From an uncultured Bacilli bacterium (lineage in GTDB: Bacteria; Bacillota_I; Bacilli_A; RF39; UBA660), in the NCBI GenBank assembly GCA_947600015.1, contig CANQFX010000009.1, positions 1 through 24,710 on the forward strand: a DNA stretch of 24,710 nucleotides. Reading direction: 5' to 3'. Shown in pieces: positions 7,509 through 15,858 of the stretch. Numbering within the stretch: position 1 is the first letter of the stretch; each line of letters opens with the position of its first letter. The notes beneath the pieces are model-generated. The model saw only the letters and a list, made by a program, of their open reading frames with translations, did no database searches and was not told where the DNA came from. The position numbers and the translations under genes were made by a program.

Positions 7509-8819
7509 ATGGCAAAAGATGTAGAAAAAGAAGAAAAAAAAGTAAAAAAAGACACAAAGAAAGAAAAGAAAAATGTTCATGAAGTGGTAATTAAAATTGA
7601 AGGAGAAACATGGTCTAAAGCCATTGATAAAGTTTTTAAGACAAAGCAGAAAAGTGCAAAAGTAGATGGTTTTCGTCCAGGAAAAGTTCCAAGAGATATT
7701 TATGAGAAACATTTTGGAAAAGAGTCTTTATGGCTTGATGCAGCAGACGTGGTATTACAAGATGCTTATAAGCAAGCGCTAGAAGAATCTAAATTGGTTC
7801 CTGTAGTACAACCAACCGTAGATTTAAAGAGTTTAAAAGAAGAAGCAGTAGAATTTACTTTTAAGATTATTACGAAGCCAGAAGTAAAAGTGAAAAAATA
7901 TGAAGGGTTAAATATTAAACCACAAAAAGTAGAAGTAACAGAAGAAGAAATCAATCATGAACTTGGTCATTTATTAGAACGTTATAAAGAATTAGTTATT
8001 AAAGAAGATGGAAAAGTAGAAGAAGGCGATGTTGCGGTTATCGACTTTGAAGGATTGAAAGACGGTGTTAGTTTTGATGGTGGAAAAGGAGAAAACTATT
8101 CTCTAGAGATTGGCTCTCATTCATTTATTCCTGGGTTTGAAGAACAAGTAGTTGGAATGAAAAGCGGAGAAGAAAAGGAAATTTCTGTTACGTTCCCAGA
8201 AGATTACCATGCTAAAGAATTAGCTGGCGTTCCTGTGATTTTTAAAGTAAAAGTCAATGAAATCAAAACTCCACAAGAAAGAACATTAGATGAGGAATTC
8301 TTTGAGGATTTAGGAATGGAAGGAATTGATTCAGAAGAAAAATTAAGAGAAGAAATTAAAAATTCCATTCAAGCACAAAAAGAAATGGATGCTGAGAATC
8401 AATATATTGATGCAATATTAGAAGCTGTATCCAAGAATGTAGAAGTAGATATTCCCGAAGAAATGGTAGAAGAAGAAGTAGACCGTTTAATGGGAAGATT
8501 TGAAGAACAAATGAGAATGCAAGGAATTTCTTTAGATTTATATTATAAATTTACCAATTCTAAGGAAGAAGATTTAAGAGCACAATTAGAAAAAGAAGCT
8601 TATTCCAATGTTTTGTATCGCTTGATGCTAGAAGAAATCACAAACTTAGAAAAAATTGAAGTAAGTGTCGAAGAAGCAGAAAAACATGCAGAAGAGTTGG
8701 CAGAAAAATATCAAATGAAAAAAGAAGATTTCTTAAAAGAGTTTGGTGGTATTGAAATGATTCAATATGACCTAGAGATGCATAAAGCCTTAGATCGTTT
8801 GAAAGAATTAAATAAATAA
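7509..8819 (+). CDS. tig: Trigger factor, ribosome-associated chaperone
   Basis: Trigger factor (436 aa) binds ribosomal protein uL23 at the exit tunnel and folds nascent chains. The ribosome-binding loop GFRPGKVP is at residues 54-61. The FKBP-type peptidyl-prolyl isomerase domain (about 165-255) contains EEGDVAVIDFEG, HSFIPGFEEQVVGM and VTFPEDYHAKELAGV. The remainder is the helical C-terminal chaperone cradle. The start is the ATG at 7509 after GGAGGGATATT; the upstream in-frame ATG at 7479 lies inside the promoter. The signature loop sits about ten residues later than in E. coli because of a Lys/Glu-rich N-terminal extension. It is a single gene with its own promoter and terminator. Confidence 0.97.
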   Translation: MAKDVEKEEKKVKKDTKKEKKNVHEVVIKIEGETWSKAIDKVFKTKQKSAKVDGFRPGKVPRDIYEKHFGKESLWLDAADVVLQDAYKQALEESKLVPVVQPTVDLKSLKEEAVEFTFKIITKPEVKVKKYEGLNIKPQKVEVTEEEINHELGHLLERYKELVIKEDGKVEEGDVAVIDFEGLKDGVSFDGGKGENYSLEIGSHSFIPGFEEQVVGMKSGEEKEISVTFPEDYHAKELAGVPVIFKVKVNEIKTPQERTLDEEFFEDLGMEGIDSEEKLREEIKNSIQAQKEMDAENQYIDAILEAVSKNVEVDIPEEMVEEEVDRLMGRFEEQMRMQGISLDLYYKFTNSKEEDLRAQLEKEAYSNVLYRLMLEEITNLEKIEVSVEEAEKHAEELAEKYQMKKEDFLKEFGGIEMIQYDLEMHKALDRLKELNK

Positions 8820-8823
8820 AAAC

Positions 8824-8841
8824 GGCAAAATAAATTTTGCC
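8824..8841 (-). terminator. Minus-strand terminator-like hairpin
   Basis: GGCAAAA (8824-8830) pairs with TTTTGCC (8835-8841). Only on the minus strand is it followed by a T tract (GTTTTTATTT), so it would end the VirD4-like transcript that reads through from 8927. Confidence 0.6.
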
Positions 8842-8846
8842 ATTCT

Positions 8847-8882
8847 AGACTGTTGACAAAGGATGTCAATGGTCTTTTTTTT
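8847..8882 (+). terminator. Terminator after tig
   Basis: AGACTGTTGACA (8847-8858), an AAGGA loop and TGTCAATGGTCT (8864-8875) form a 12-bp stem with two G-T wobbles, followed by a run of eight T's. Confidence 0.85.
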
Positions 8883-8926
8883 GATAAAATGACTTGTAAA
8901 TTTAGAAGTACTTGTTGATATTAAAA

Positions 8927-10297
8927 TTAAATCTTATTTTCGTTTTCTATTTTGAAAATAGAAATTTCTTTTGATTTTCTAAGCGGAATTTCTTTTGATT
9001 CTTTTTTATATCCCCAATTGATTTTATAATCAGGAAGCAATTCTGTTCTAAAAGGTAGGCGCCTAGGCATCAAAATAATTGCTTCAAATGGTTTTAATAA
9101 TTTTAGTTCTTCTATGGTAATCAAAGGTTCTATTTTCCCATTGGTGTATGTATTTCCACAGTAGTTTGAAATTTCTTCTAATGTATAAATATCATTTGAA
9201 AGCAAATAAATGATATTACCAAAACAAAGTTTTAATAAAGCACTATCTTCTTTCGAATACATACTAGATAGATGTTGATAACTACGGATTGCGACGGTAA
9301 AACGAATATAAATGGATCTAGCAAATTCAATCATCTTATTAAAGTGACGAATTGGAAGCAATCCATCAAATTCATCTAATAAAATATGACATATCTTTTC
9401 TTTTTTTCCATAAATATCTACACTACTTACGATTTGATGTACTAAAAGAGGGATCAAACTTTCCGCACAATGATTGGAACCGCTAATCATAAATAGGGCT
9501 GTTTTTTGGTTGCTGATATTAGTAATATCAAAATCACTGAAAGATAACATATTAGTTAAAATCTCTTTTGATACATATTTTTTAATTCGTTGTCTAAATA
9601 CGGAAATAATACTTCCCTTTGTTTCTGGTGGGGCATTTAAGGTACCAACGAAATTAGAATAAATACTGGAGTTGGAATCTAAACTTTCTAAAAACTCTTT
9701 TGCTATGTGAGGCTGATTTAAATAATTGTGAAGTTGCATTACACTAAGCAAATGTATTTCTTCTTTTTTTGCATGTTCAAACAAGTATAAAACAAGTCCT
9801 GTGAAATAATCTCTGGTAGAATTAAACCAAAAGGGATCTGGATTTCTATCTTTTGGATCAAATAATAAATAATATCCTAAATCTTCGATTCGTTCATAGG
9901 CTTTATCAATTTCTCCTTTTTGATATAATTCATAGGGGAAAGTAAGAGGATTCCAACTATTTCCTGTCTTTGCATCTTCAAAATTTAAAACAATTACTTG
10001 ATATCCTTCTTCTAATAATGCACTGGCGGTATGCTCATAAAGTTCTCCTTTCACATCGTTTACAACAATGGATTCTCCTGCTTTCATTGCTAAATGAATG
10101 GTAGGTAAGATACTTACTTGCGTTTTTCCAGAACCAGTTGCGCCAATAATTAAATTGTGTGCTTCCTTTTGATCGATATATAAAGTATCATTATCATATA
10201 AGATAGGAAGACCAGATTTTTCTATGGTCGTCTGTGGTGTTATTGCGGTTAGTTGTTTCATCATTTCTTCTTTTGACATCCAATTAGAATAACTCAC
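8927..10297 (-). CDS. Orphan VirD4/TraG-like ATPase without membrane anchor
   Basis: A P-loop ATPase (456 aa) of the type IV coupling protein/conjugative DNA-transfer superfamily. Walker A GATGSGKT is at residues 52-59, followed by the family's IVVNDVKGELYEHTA segment; Walker B HILLDEFDGL has Asp308-Glu309. Typical VirD4/TraG proteins pump DNA at the membrane and carry two N-terminal membrane helices and 550 or more residues; here Walker A lies 51 residues from the start and no membrane segment is seen. The frame opens with TTG at 10315, but that stretch encodes the SD AGGAGG itself, so GTG at 10297 (7-nt spacing) is the start. No relaxase, VirB4 or mating-pair gene is nearby. It is divergent from an AraC-type regulator. 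A weak TTGTTT-17-TGTGAT promoter may lie at 10354-10326. The substrate is unknown. Confidence 0.85.
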   Translation of the reverse strand: MSYSNWMSKEEMMKQLTAITPQTTIEKSGLPILYDNDTLYIDQKEAHNLIIGATGSGKTQVSILPTIHLAMKAGESIVVNDVKGELYEHTASALLEEGYQVIVLNFEDAKTGNSWNPLTFPYELYQKGEIDKAYERIEDLGYYLLFDPKDRNPDPFWFNSTRDYFTGLVLYLFEHAKKEEIHLLSVMQLHNYLNQPHIAKEFLESLDSNSSIYSNFVGTLNAPPETKGSIISVFRQRIKKYVSKEILTNMLSFSDFDITNISNQKTALFMISGSNHCAESLIPLLVHQIVSSVDIYGKKEKICHILLDEFDGLLPIRHFNKMIEFARSIYIRFTVAIRSYQHLSSMYSKEDSALLKLCFGNIIYLLSNDIYTLEEISNYCGNTYTNGKIEPLITIEELKLLKPFEAIILMPRRLPFRTELLPDYKINWGYKKESKEIPLRKSKEISIFKIENENKI

Positions 10298-10366
10298 TTT
10301 TTCACCTCCTCTCAATTACTATTAAATCACATAAAAAAAATATTTTTTAAACAATAACGACTTTTC

Positions 10367-10395
10367 TTGAAAATATCTTCATCATTTGCTATAAT
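10367..10395 (+). promoter_or_regulatory. Sigma-A-type promoter of the AraC-type gene
   Basis: TTGAAA (10367-10372), 17 nt, perfect TATAAT (10390-10395), in the 122-nt gap between divergent genes, 24 nt before the start codon. Confidence 0.8.
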
Positions 10396-10419
10396 AAAAA
10401 AAATTTAGGGGTGGTATTG

Positions 10420-10884
10420 ATGTATTCTAATACTTTAATACTTGATATATTAGATTATATTGAACAGAATTTAAATAGAAAAATTACAATAGAAGAATTA
10501 TCTCATGTATTTTACTTTCATAAAGATTATATTATGCGGTTATTTAAAAAAGAGTTACAAACGACGATTATGGATTATATTAATCAAAAGAGAATTTATT
10601 ATTGTTTAGAAGAATTAGGGAAAACAGAACATTCTATATTACAAATCTCTCTTCATCATGGATTTTATTCTCAAGAATATTTTTGCGAAGTTTTCCACAA
10701 AATTTTGGGAGTTTCACCTACTACTTACCGTAAATTCACAAAAATTAATTCTAATATTACAGAAGAAGAACTACAAACCATAAGAAATACATTACCTTTT
10801 TTGGTTGCGAAGATACAACAAGTGGAAGAATATAAAAGAAATCGAAAAACGAAAGAACAAAAAACATTATCTTTATTTCATTAG
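10420..10884 (+). CDS. Short AraC/XylS-type transcription regulator
   Basis: A 154-residue protein made almost wholly of the AraC DNA-binding domain. The first helix-turn-helix is around residues 18-45 (ITIEELSHVFYFHKDYIMRLF). The second is in the ILQISLHHGFYSQEYFCEVF block followed by the signature GVSPTTYRK near 95-105. No ligand-binding or sensor domain precedes it; a basic, charged tail of about 45 residues follows. GTG at 10411 is in frame, but GGGGTGG precedes the ATG at 10420. Being divergent from the VirD4-like gene, it may control that gene or itself; target and inducer are unknown. Confidence 0.88.
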   Translation: MYSNTLILDILDYIEQNLNRKITIEELSHVFYFHKDYIMRLFKKELQTTIMDYINQKRIYYCLEELGKTEHSILQISLHHGFYSQEYFCEVFHKILGVSPTTYRKFTKINSNITEEELQTIRNTLPFLVAKIQQVEEYKRNRKTKEQKTLSLFH

Positions 10885-10929
10885 AACCTTTTTCTTTTAT
10901 GAAAATTTATTAAAATTTTTTCATATTGG

Positions 10930-10957
10930 TTGAAAAAATTTTTTTTTCTTATATAAT
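10930..10957 (+). promoter_or_regulatory. Sigma-A-type promoter of lon
   Basis: TTGAAA (10930-10935), a 16-nt T-rich spacer and TATAAT (10952-10957), 31 nt before the start. No CtsR heptamer repeat or CIRCE element is seen, so no heat-shock operator can be proposed. Confidence 0.75.
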
Positions 10958-10988
10958 AGTAAGCAGTATTTAAATTTGGAGGTGACTC

Positions 10989-13304
10989 ATGCACGAGAAA
11001 CTAATTCTTTTAATTATTAATGACATGGTTATCTTTCCGAATAATGAAGTAAGAATAGAATATGATAATACCTATGATAAACAAATGATATATATTATGG
11101 AGAATCTAGAGGATGACTTATTGTTAATTGTCAATCCAATTAATGAGGATCATTTAGATGTTACTTCACTTCCAAGATATGGTGTATTAGGACAATTAAA
11201 GTTAAAAATGAATGTTCCCAATGGGAAAACAAGGATTGTAATTGAGGGGTTAAGGAGGGTTGAAATTTCTTCTTATCAACAAGAAGGAAATCTTTATTTT
11301 GGAAATTATCAAGAAATTGAAAGAAAGCCGCATAAAGATGAAAAAAACTATTATGACTTATTAATGAAATCACTAAAAAAATATATTGATAGAGTACCAC
11401 GTATGGGAAATGCTATTTTATCCCAGTTGCATGATATTTATGATTTGGATGATTTATGTGATATTGTTGGTAGTTTTTTAAATATTGATTATGAAAAGAA
11501 GAAAAAATATATTACTACTGTTGATCCTATTATGCGTAGTCGAGAGTTAATTAAAGATATGAATGAAGACTTAAAATTTCTTGAATTGGAACAGAAAATA
11601 GAAGCAGAAGTAGAACAAGAATTAAATGAAACACAAAAGGAATATTTCTTACGTGAAAAAATTAAATTAATGCAACAGGAATTAGGGGAAGCAAGCACGA
11701 AAGATGAAGAAATCGAAACACTGAAAAAGAAGTGCTCTCAACTAAAATGTAATAGTAAAATTAAAGAAAAAATTAAAAGAGAAATTTCTAGATATGAGTC
11801 GATCCATAGTAATTCTCCAGAATTAGGAATGATTCGTGATTATTTGGATTGGATGTTGCATCTTCCTTGGGGAAAATATACCAAAGACAATGAAGATTTA
11901 GAAAATGTAAAGAATACATTGGATGCTTCTCATTATGCATTAGAAGAGGTAAAAAACCGAATTTTAGAATATTTGGCGGTAAAACAAAATACCAATAATT
12001 TAAGAAGTCCCATTCTTTGTTTAGTGGGACCCCCTGGTGTAGGAAAAACCTCTCTTGCTTTGAGTATTGCGAAAAGTCTAGGGCGAAAAACGGCGAAAAT
12101 TAGTGTAGGGGGGATTAATGATGAAGCAGAAATTATCGGTCATCGTCGAACCTATATTGGAGCTAACCCAGGTCGCATTATTCAAGGAATTAGAAAAGCT
12201 GGTACAGCCAATCCTGTTTTTATTATCGATGAAATTGATAAAATGACCAAAGATATCAAAGGAGATCCCGCAAGTAGTTTGCTTGAAGTATTAGATCCTG
12301 AACAAAATAGTAAATTTTCTGATCATTATATTGAAGAGGAATTTGATTTATCCAAAGTTTTATTTATCGCAACGGCAAATTATATAGAACAAATCCCTTA
12401 CGAATTACGTGATCGTTTAGAAATGATTGAATTATCTAGTTATACAGAATATGAAAAATTAGATATTGCTAAAAACTATATTGTGCCAAAAGAAATGGAA
12501 GAACATGGACTCACCTCATTACAAGTAGAAATCGAAGATGATGCTTTAATGATGATGATCCAAAATTATACGAAAGAAGCAGGGGTTAGAGAGTTAGAAC
12601 GAGTGATTGCTACTTTATTTCGTAAGATTGTAAAGAATTTACTTTTCAATCAAGAAGTTGCTTTTTACCATATTGATAAAGAACAAATAGAACATTTCTT
12701 AGGAAAAAAGAAATATTTTTATAATGAAACTTCTCATCGGGATGAAATTGGTGTAGTGAATGGAATGGCTTATACTGTATTTGGAGGAGATATTCTGCCA
12801 GTAGAAGCAACTCTTTATAAAGGAAAAGGAGAACTTATTTTAACGGGTTCTTTAGGAGATGTCATGAGGGAGTCATGCAAGATTGCTTTAAGTTATATCA
12901 AAGCTAATATGAAACGGTTTCAAGTGAATTCTAAATTATTAGAAGAAAATGATATTCATATTCATGTTCCTGAAGGTGCAGTAAATAAAGATGGACCTTC
13001 TGCAGGAGTGACAATTACTACTTCTTTAATTAGTTTGTTAATTGGAAAAACAGTTGATAAAAAAATTGCTATGACAGGAGAAATTACTTTACGAGGAAGA
13101 GTTCTTGCGATTGGTGGTTTAAAGGAAAAAATTATTGGAGCCCATCGAGCAGGAATAAAAAAAGTATTTTTACCAAAAGAAAATGAAAAAGATTTAGATG
13201 AAATTCCCAAAGATGTAATTAAAGATATCGAATTTATTTTTGTAAAAAATTATCAAGATATTTATCAAGAATTATTTAAAGTAGGTGATTATATTGGAAC
13301 ATGA
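10989..13304 (+). CDS. lon: ATP-dependent Lon protease (LonA)
   Basis: Soluble LonA (771 aa) that unfolds and degrades damaged or regulatory proteins. Order: N-terminal substrate domain (about 1-190), long coiled coil (about 195-300), AAA+ module with Walker A GPPGVGKTS (347-355) and Walker B IIDEID (Asp414-Glu415), then the peptidase with catalytic Ser671 (GPSAGV) and Lys714 (KEK), separated by 43 residues as in E. coli Lon. There is no membrane insertion in the AAA+ domain, so this is not LonB. SD GGAGGTGA precedes the ATG. The stop overlaps the start of the following gene, so the two are likely co-transcribed. Confidence 0.97.
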   Translation: MHEKLILLIINDMVIFPNNEVRIEYDNTYDKQMIYIMENLEDDLLLIVNPINEDHLDVTSLPRYGVLGQLKLKMNVPNGKTRIVIEGLRRVEISSYQQEGNLYFGNYQEIERKPHKDEKNYYDLLMKSLKKYIDRVPRMGNAILSQLHDIYDLDDLCDIVGSFLNIDYEKKKKYITTVDPIMRSRELIKDMNEDLKFLELEQKIEAEVEQELNETQKEYFLREKIKLMQQELGEASTKDEEIETLKKKCSQLKCNSKIKEKIKREISRYESIHSNSPELGMIRDYLDWMLHLPWGKYTKDNEDLENVKNTLDASHYALEEVKNRILEYLAVKQNTNNLRSPILCLVGPPGVGKTSLALSIAKSLGRKTAKISVGGINDEAEIIGHRRTYIGANPGRIIQGIRKAGTANPVFIIDEIDKMTKDIKGDPASSLLEVLDPEQNSKFSDHYIEEEFDLSKVLFIATANYIEQIPYELRDRLEMIELSSYTEYEKLDIAKNYIVPKEMEEHGLTSLQVEIEDDALMMMIQNYTKEAGVRELERVIATLFRKIVKNLLFNQEVAFYHIDKEQIEHFLGKKKYFYNETSHRDEIGVVNGMAYTVFGGDILPVEATLYKGKGELILTGSLGDVMRESCKIALSYIKANMKRFQVNSKLLEENDIHIHVPEGAVNKDGPSAGVTITTSLISLLIGKTVDKKIAMTGEITLRGRVLAIGGLKEKIIGAHRAGIKKVFLPKENEKDLDEIPKDVIKDIEFIFVKNYQDIYQELFKVGDYIGT

Positions 13305-13956
13305 ATTAGATGTTCGTACATTTAAAAATATGTTGAATTTGAAATTTCAATTAATTAGTAATTCGATTGATGAGTTGACGGAGTATTATCAAAATCCCAA
13401 AAGATATGAATTGTTTTTGCATACGACTTATATACTATTAAAAGTAGATCCAGGGTTCTTCTCATTAGATTCTATGTTTATGGAAAAAGTAAAAGAGGTA
13501 ATTTCTATTTATCGGTTCTCTTTAAAAGATAAAAATAACGGTACTTTGATTAATCATATTCTTGGAAACTTAAATGAAATCAGAGGCGAAGATGAATATA
13601 TGAAAGAAAGAAGAAGATATTTATATATGTTTGCACAAGAAACGATTCGAGGAATCGAATTTGAGCAAGAAACGGATTGTTTAGAAGCTATTTTGGCAGA
13701 TGCTTTAGTATTAGATGCCGTTAACAAAAATGATTTTTCTGGGATTGATGATGTTTATTTATTGAGTAGTCTTCATTATTATTTATGGCACTTCCCTGAT
13801 GTTTATTTAGAAGATTCCGTAAAAGAGGCACTTTTAAGAAAAGTAGCGGATATCATTGACCATACAAAATGGTACTCTTTTCAAAAAATGCGCTCTTGTA
13901 AAGAAGTACAAAAACAAATGAGAAAAATAAAAAAGGAAAAAGAAGAGGAAACATAG
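13294..13956 (+). CDS. Unrecognised helical protein coupled to lon
   Basis: A 220-residue protein, predicted mostly helical, with a highly basic/acidic C-terminus (KKEKEEET) and no membrane segment, signal peptide or catalytic motif I can identify. I do not recognise the family. The start lies inside lon: the frame offers GTG at 13285 and TTG at 13294. The SD-like TAGGTGAT overlaps the GTG and stands 5-6 nt before the TTG, so TTG is preferred; the same GTAGGTGAT spacing is used by gatB. It overlaps lon by 11 nt, implying translational coupling. It lies between lon and the spoVID-like gene, so it may be a Lon partner or a sporulation gene, but neither is shown. Confidence 0.75.
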   Translation: MEHELDVRTFKNMLNLKFQLISNSIDELTEYYQNPKRYELFLHTTYILLKVDPGFFSLDSMFMEKVKEVISIYRFSLKDKNNGTLINHILGNLNEIRGEDEYMKERRRYLYMFAQETIRGIEFEQETDCLEAILADALVLDAVNKNDFSGIDDVYLLSSLHYYLWHFPDVYLEDSVKEALLRKVADIIDHTKWYSFQKMRSCKEVQKQMRKIKKEKEEET

Positions 13957-13976
13957 AATAAGAACTCTTCTTTTTT
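13937..13976 (+). terminator. Probable terminator after the lon-linked gene
   Basis: AAAAAGAAGAG (13937-13947) is perfectly complementary to CTCTTCTTTTT (13965-13975) with a 17-nt loop and a closing T tract. The left arm is within the gene's last codons. The long loop lowers confidence. Confidence 0.55.
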
Positions 13977-14000
13977 CATATTATGAGGTAGGAGGTAACT

Positions 14001-14795
14001 ATGAAAAAAATCATATCATTTGAAAAGAAATTAGATTTTCCTTCTATGATAGGGGAAGTGACATCCATTGCCTTAGATCATAATTTAAAGTTTGTCAATG
14101 AAAGTAATGTAGAAGGGGAATTTACTATTCGTGGGACGTATAAATTAACAGAAGCATCTAGATTAGAAGAACAATTTAATTTTAAAGTTCCTGCGGATAT
14201 TATTTTAGGGGAAAAATTAGATTTATCTAGCGCAACAATAGAAATAGATGACTTTTATTATGAAATAGAAGATGATGATCGTATGGCTTGTTATATTGAT
14301 GTTAAAGTAGAAGGGGATGAGAAAGTAGAAGAAGCAGAAATAGAAGAAATCAAGCAAGAGGAGGAAAAAGAGATAGAAATTCCTGCTGCTAAAACAGAAG
14401 TTAGAGAAATTTTAGAAGAAGAAGAGAAAAAAGAAGTAGAAGATGTGAAAGAAATAGTTGATGATGAAACAAGAGAATGTGATGGTGAAAAACAAGAGGA
14501 AGAATTACCGAAAAAAAATTTAGAGGAAACGGAGCGTGAAGAAATGGAGGAAGAACAATCCATCGTAGTTAAGGAAAAAGAAAGTGCGACTATGGGTTCT
14601 TTATTTTCATCTTTAAAAGATAGTGAAGAAACATTTTCTACTTATTCTGTCTACATTTTAAGACAAGAAGAAACAATCTCTTCTCTGATAGAAAAATACC
14701 AAACGACAAAAGAAGCATTAGAAGATTATAATGATTTGTCTAATTTAACGGTAGGAAGTAAAATTATCGTTCCAACAATTCATAATGAATCATAG
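14001..14795 (+). CDS. spoVID: SpoVID-like spore coat morphogenetic protein
   Basis: A 264-residue protein with three parts: an N-terminal beta-rich SpoVID-type domain (about 1-105: a KLTEASRLEEQFNFKVPADI segment and acidic beta strands), a Glu/Lys-rich low-complexity linker (about 105-200), and a C-terminal LysM domain (about 210-260: YSVYILRQEETISSLIEKYQ, ending LTVGSKIIVP). In B. subtilis SpoVID has the same ends, encases the forespore with coat layers, and is followed by ysxE as here. It is under half the length of the B. subtilis protein (about 575 aa), mainly through a shorter linker. SD GGAGGT precedes the ATG. Mother-cell location is inferred from the family. Confidence 0.85.
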   Translation: MKKIISFEKKLDFPSMIGEVTSIALDHNLKFVNESNVEGEFTIRGTYKLTEASRLEEQFNFKVPADIILGEKLDLSSATIEIDDFYYEIEDDDRMACYIDVKVEGDEKVEEAEIEEIKQEEEKEIEIPAAKTEVREILEEEEKKEVEDVKEIVDDETRECDGEKQEEELPKKNLEETEREEMEEEQSIVVKEKESATMGSLFSSLKDSEETFSTYSVYILRQEETISSLIEKYQTTKEALEDYNDLSNLTVGSKIIVPTIHNES

Positions 14796-15699
14796 ACAAT
14801 TACTTTCGAACTATCACCTAATACCGCAACGTATTTATTATAAAAATCATACTAAAATTGTAGATACCAATCGTGGAACTTTTGTCATTAAGAAAAAGAA
14901 CAATCATAAAAAAGAATTATTTGACTATCTAGAATCACGCAAGTTTAATTTTTATTTACCTTTAGAAAATCAGGATACGGATCCTTATGAAATTTATCCA
15001 TTTATTGAAGACAGATTACTGTCTTCTTCTGATAAAGCGGTAGATTTAATTTATACGATGAGTATGTTACATATTAAAACAACGACCTATGAGGAAATCA
15101 ATAAAGATGAAGTAAAAAAGATATATGAAGAAACAAAACAAAAAATTGAATATTTATATGCTTATTATTGGGATTTACAGGATTATATAGAAACCAAAGT
15201 TTATATGGCACCAGAGGAATATCTATTAATAAAAAATATGGATCAAATTTATCGCTTTTTAAACTTTTCAAAAGAAAAGATAGAACAGTGGTATCAAGAA
15301 AAAATAAATATGACAAAAGAAAGAAAAGTATTCATTCATAACAATATTACTTTAGATCATTTTTTGGCATCCAATCAAGCCTATTTGATTCATTGGGATG
15401 AAGCTAGAAAGGATATTGTAATCTATGATTTTTTAAATTTTTATAAGCAAGAATATCATAAATTGGAGATGATTTCATTATTTGAATTATATCAAAGTAG
15501 GTATCCTTATACACCAGAAGAAAAGACTTTGTTTTTGTCTTTACTTGCCCTTCCTTGGAAAGTAGAATTAAAAAAAGATCATTATCAAAATACCATTGTG
15601 GTAAAAGAACTTGTTACTTATATGAAGAAAACAAGAAAATTTATTTTAAAAGAGAATAAAAAAGATCAAAAAACCAACGAAGAAAAACTCGAACAGTAA
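14785..15699 (+). CDS. ysxE: YsxE/CotS-like spore coat pseudokinase
   Basis: A 304-residue protein of the aminoglycoside phosphotransferase-like fold, as in the coat proteins CotS, YsxE and YutH. The N-lobe contains RGTFVIKKK (candidate ATP-site Lys); the catalytic loop reads HNNITLDHF (His185-Asn186-Asn187), where active kinases have HxD; the metal-binding position is kept as HWDEAR (Asp205). The missing catalytic Asp suggests a structural or weak-activity protein. The ATG overlaps the spoVID stop by 11 nt and has no clear SD, so translation probably depends on coupling. The spoVID-ysxE order is as in B. subtilis. Confidence 0.8.
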   Translation: MNHRQLLSNYHLIPQRIYYKNHTKIVDTNRGTFVIKKKNNHKKELFDYLESRKFNFYLPLENQDTDPYEIYPFIEDRLLSSSDKAVDLIYTMSMLHIKTTTYEEINKDEVKKIYEETKQKIEYLYAYYWDLQDYIETKVYMAPEEYLLIKNMDQIYRFLNFSKEKIEQWYQEKINMTKERKVFIHNNITLDHFLASNQAYLIHWDEARKDIVIYDFLNFYKQEYHKLEMISLFELYQSRYPYTPEEKTLFLSLLALPWKVELKKDHYQNTIVVKELVTYMKKTRKFILKENKKDQKTNEEKLEQ

Positions 15700-15858
15700 A
15701 ATAATCGCATTTAGACGAGTAGTGATAAAGATAAGTAAGAACAATTGATAAATAATAACAATTAAATTAATTAAAATTCCAGATAGGTAGAAGATACTGC
15801 CTCTTCTTTTTTGTCTGCAGTAATTACATCTGCAGAAAAAAGGATGTTTTGTATTCAT
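15646..15858 (-). CDS. Possible small Cys-rich membrane protein
   Basis: A 70-residue ORF, MNTKHPFFCRCNYCRQKRRG followed by one or two hydrophobic helices. Cys9, Cys11 and Cys14 (CxCxxC) could bind metal at the cytoplasmic face before a basic stop-transfer-like patch. AGGTG ends 6 nt before the ATG at 15858, and TATAAT lies directly upstream. Against it: the last 54 nt are antisense to the end of the ysxE-like gene, AT-rich DNA readily gives hydrophobic ORFs, and a plus-strand terminator-like hairpin lies inside it. No family is recognised. Confidence 0.5.
   Translation of the reverse strand: MNTKHPFFCRCNYCRQKRRGSIFYLSGILINLIVIIYQLFLLIFITTRLNAIILLFEFFFVGFLIFFILF
15789..15812 (+). terminator. 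Probable terminator of spoVID-ysxE
   Basis: AGAAGA (15789-15794), TACTGCC loop, TCTTCT (15802-15807) and a T tract to 15812. It lies antisense within the small Cys-rich ORF. Confidence 0.55.

Noticed and set aside
7419..7712. 97-residue Phe-rich minus-strand ORF
   Set aside because: Antisense to the Lys-rich N-terminus and promoter of trigger factor; no supporting signals.
8853..8858. Perfect TTGACA after tig
   Set aside because: It lies inside the tig terminator stem and the position 17 nt downstream is a T run, not a -10 box.
10885..10988. Heat-shock operator (CtsR or CIRCE) before lon
   Set aside because: No GGTCAAA heptamer repeat or CIRCE arms can be found.
13957..13990. Sigma-E-like CATATTAT before spoVID
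   Set aside because: The -35 match (AATA, 16-nt spacing) is weak, and the start point would fall on the ribosome binding site.
14291..14563. 90-residue Ser-rich minus-strand ORF
   Set aside because: It is the reverse of the Glu/Lys-rich (GAA/GAG) linker of the SpoVID-like protein; low complexity, no start signal.
15814..15836. TCTGCAG / CTGCAGA inverted repeat
   Set aside because: It arises from the repeated Cys-Arg codons of the small minus-strand ORF and has no clear regulatory position.
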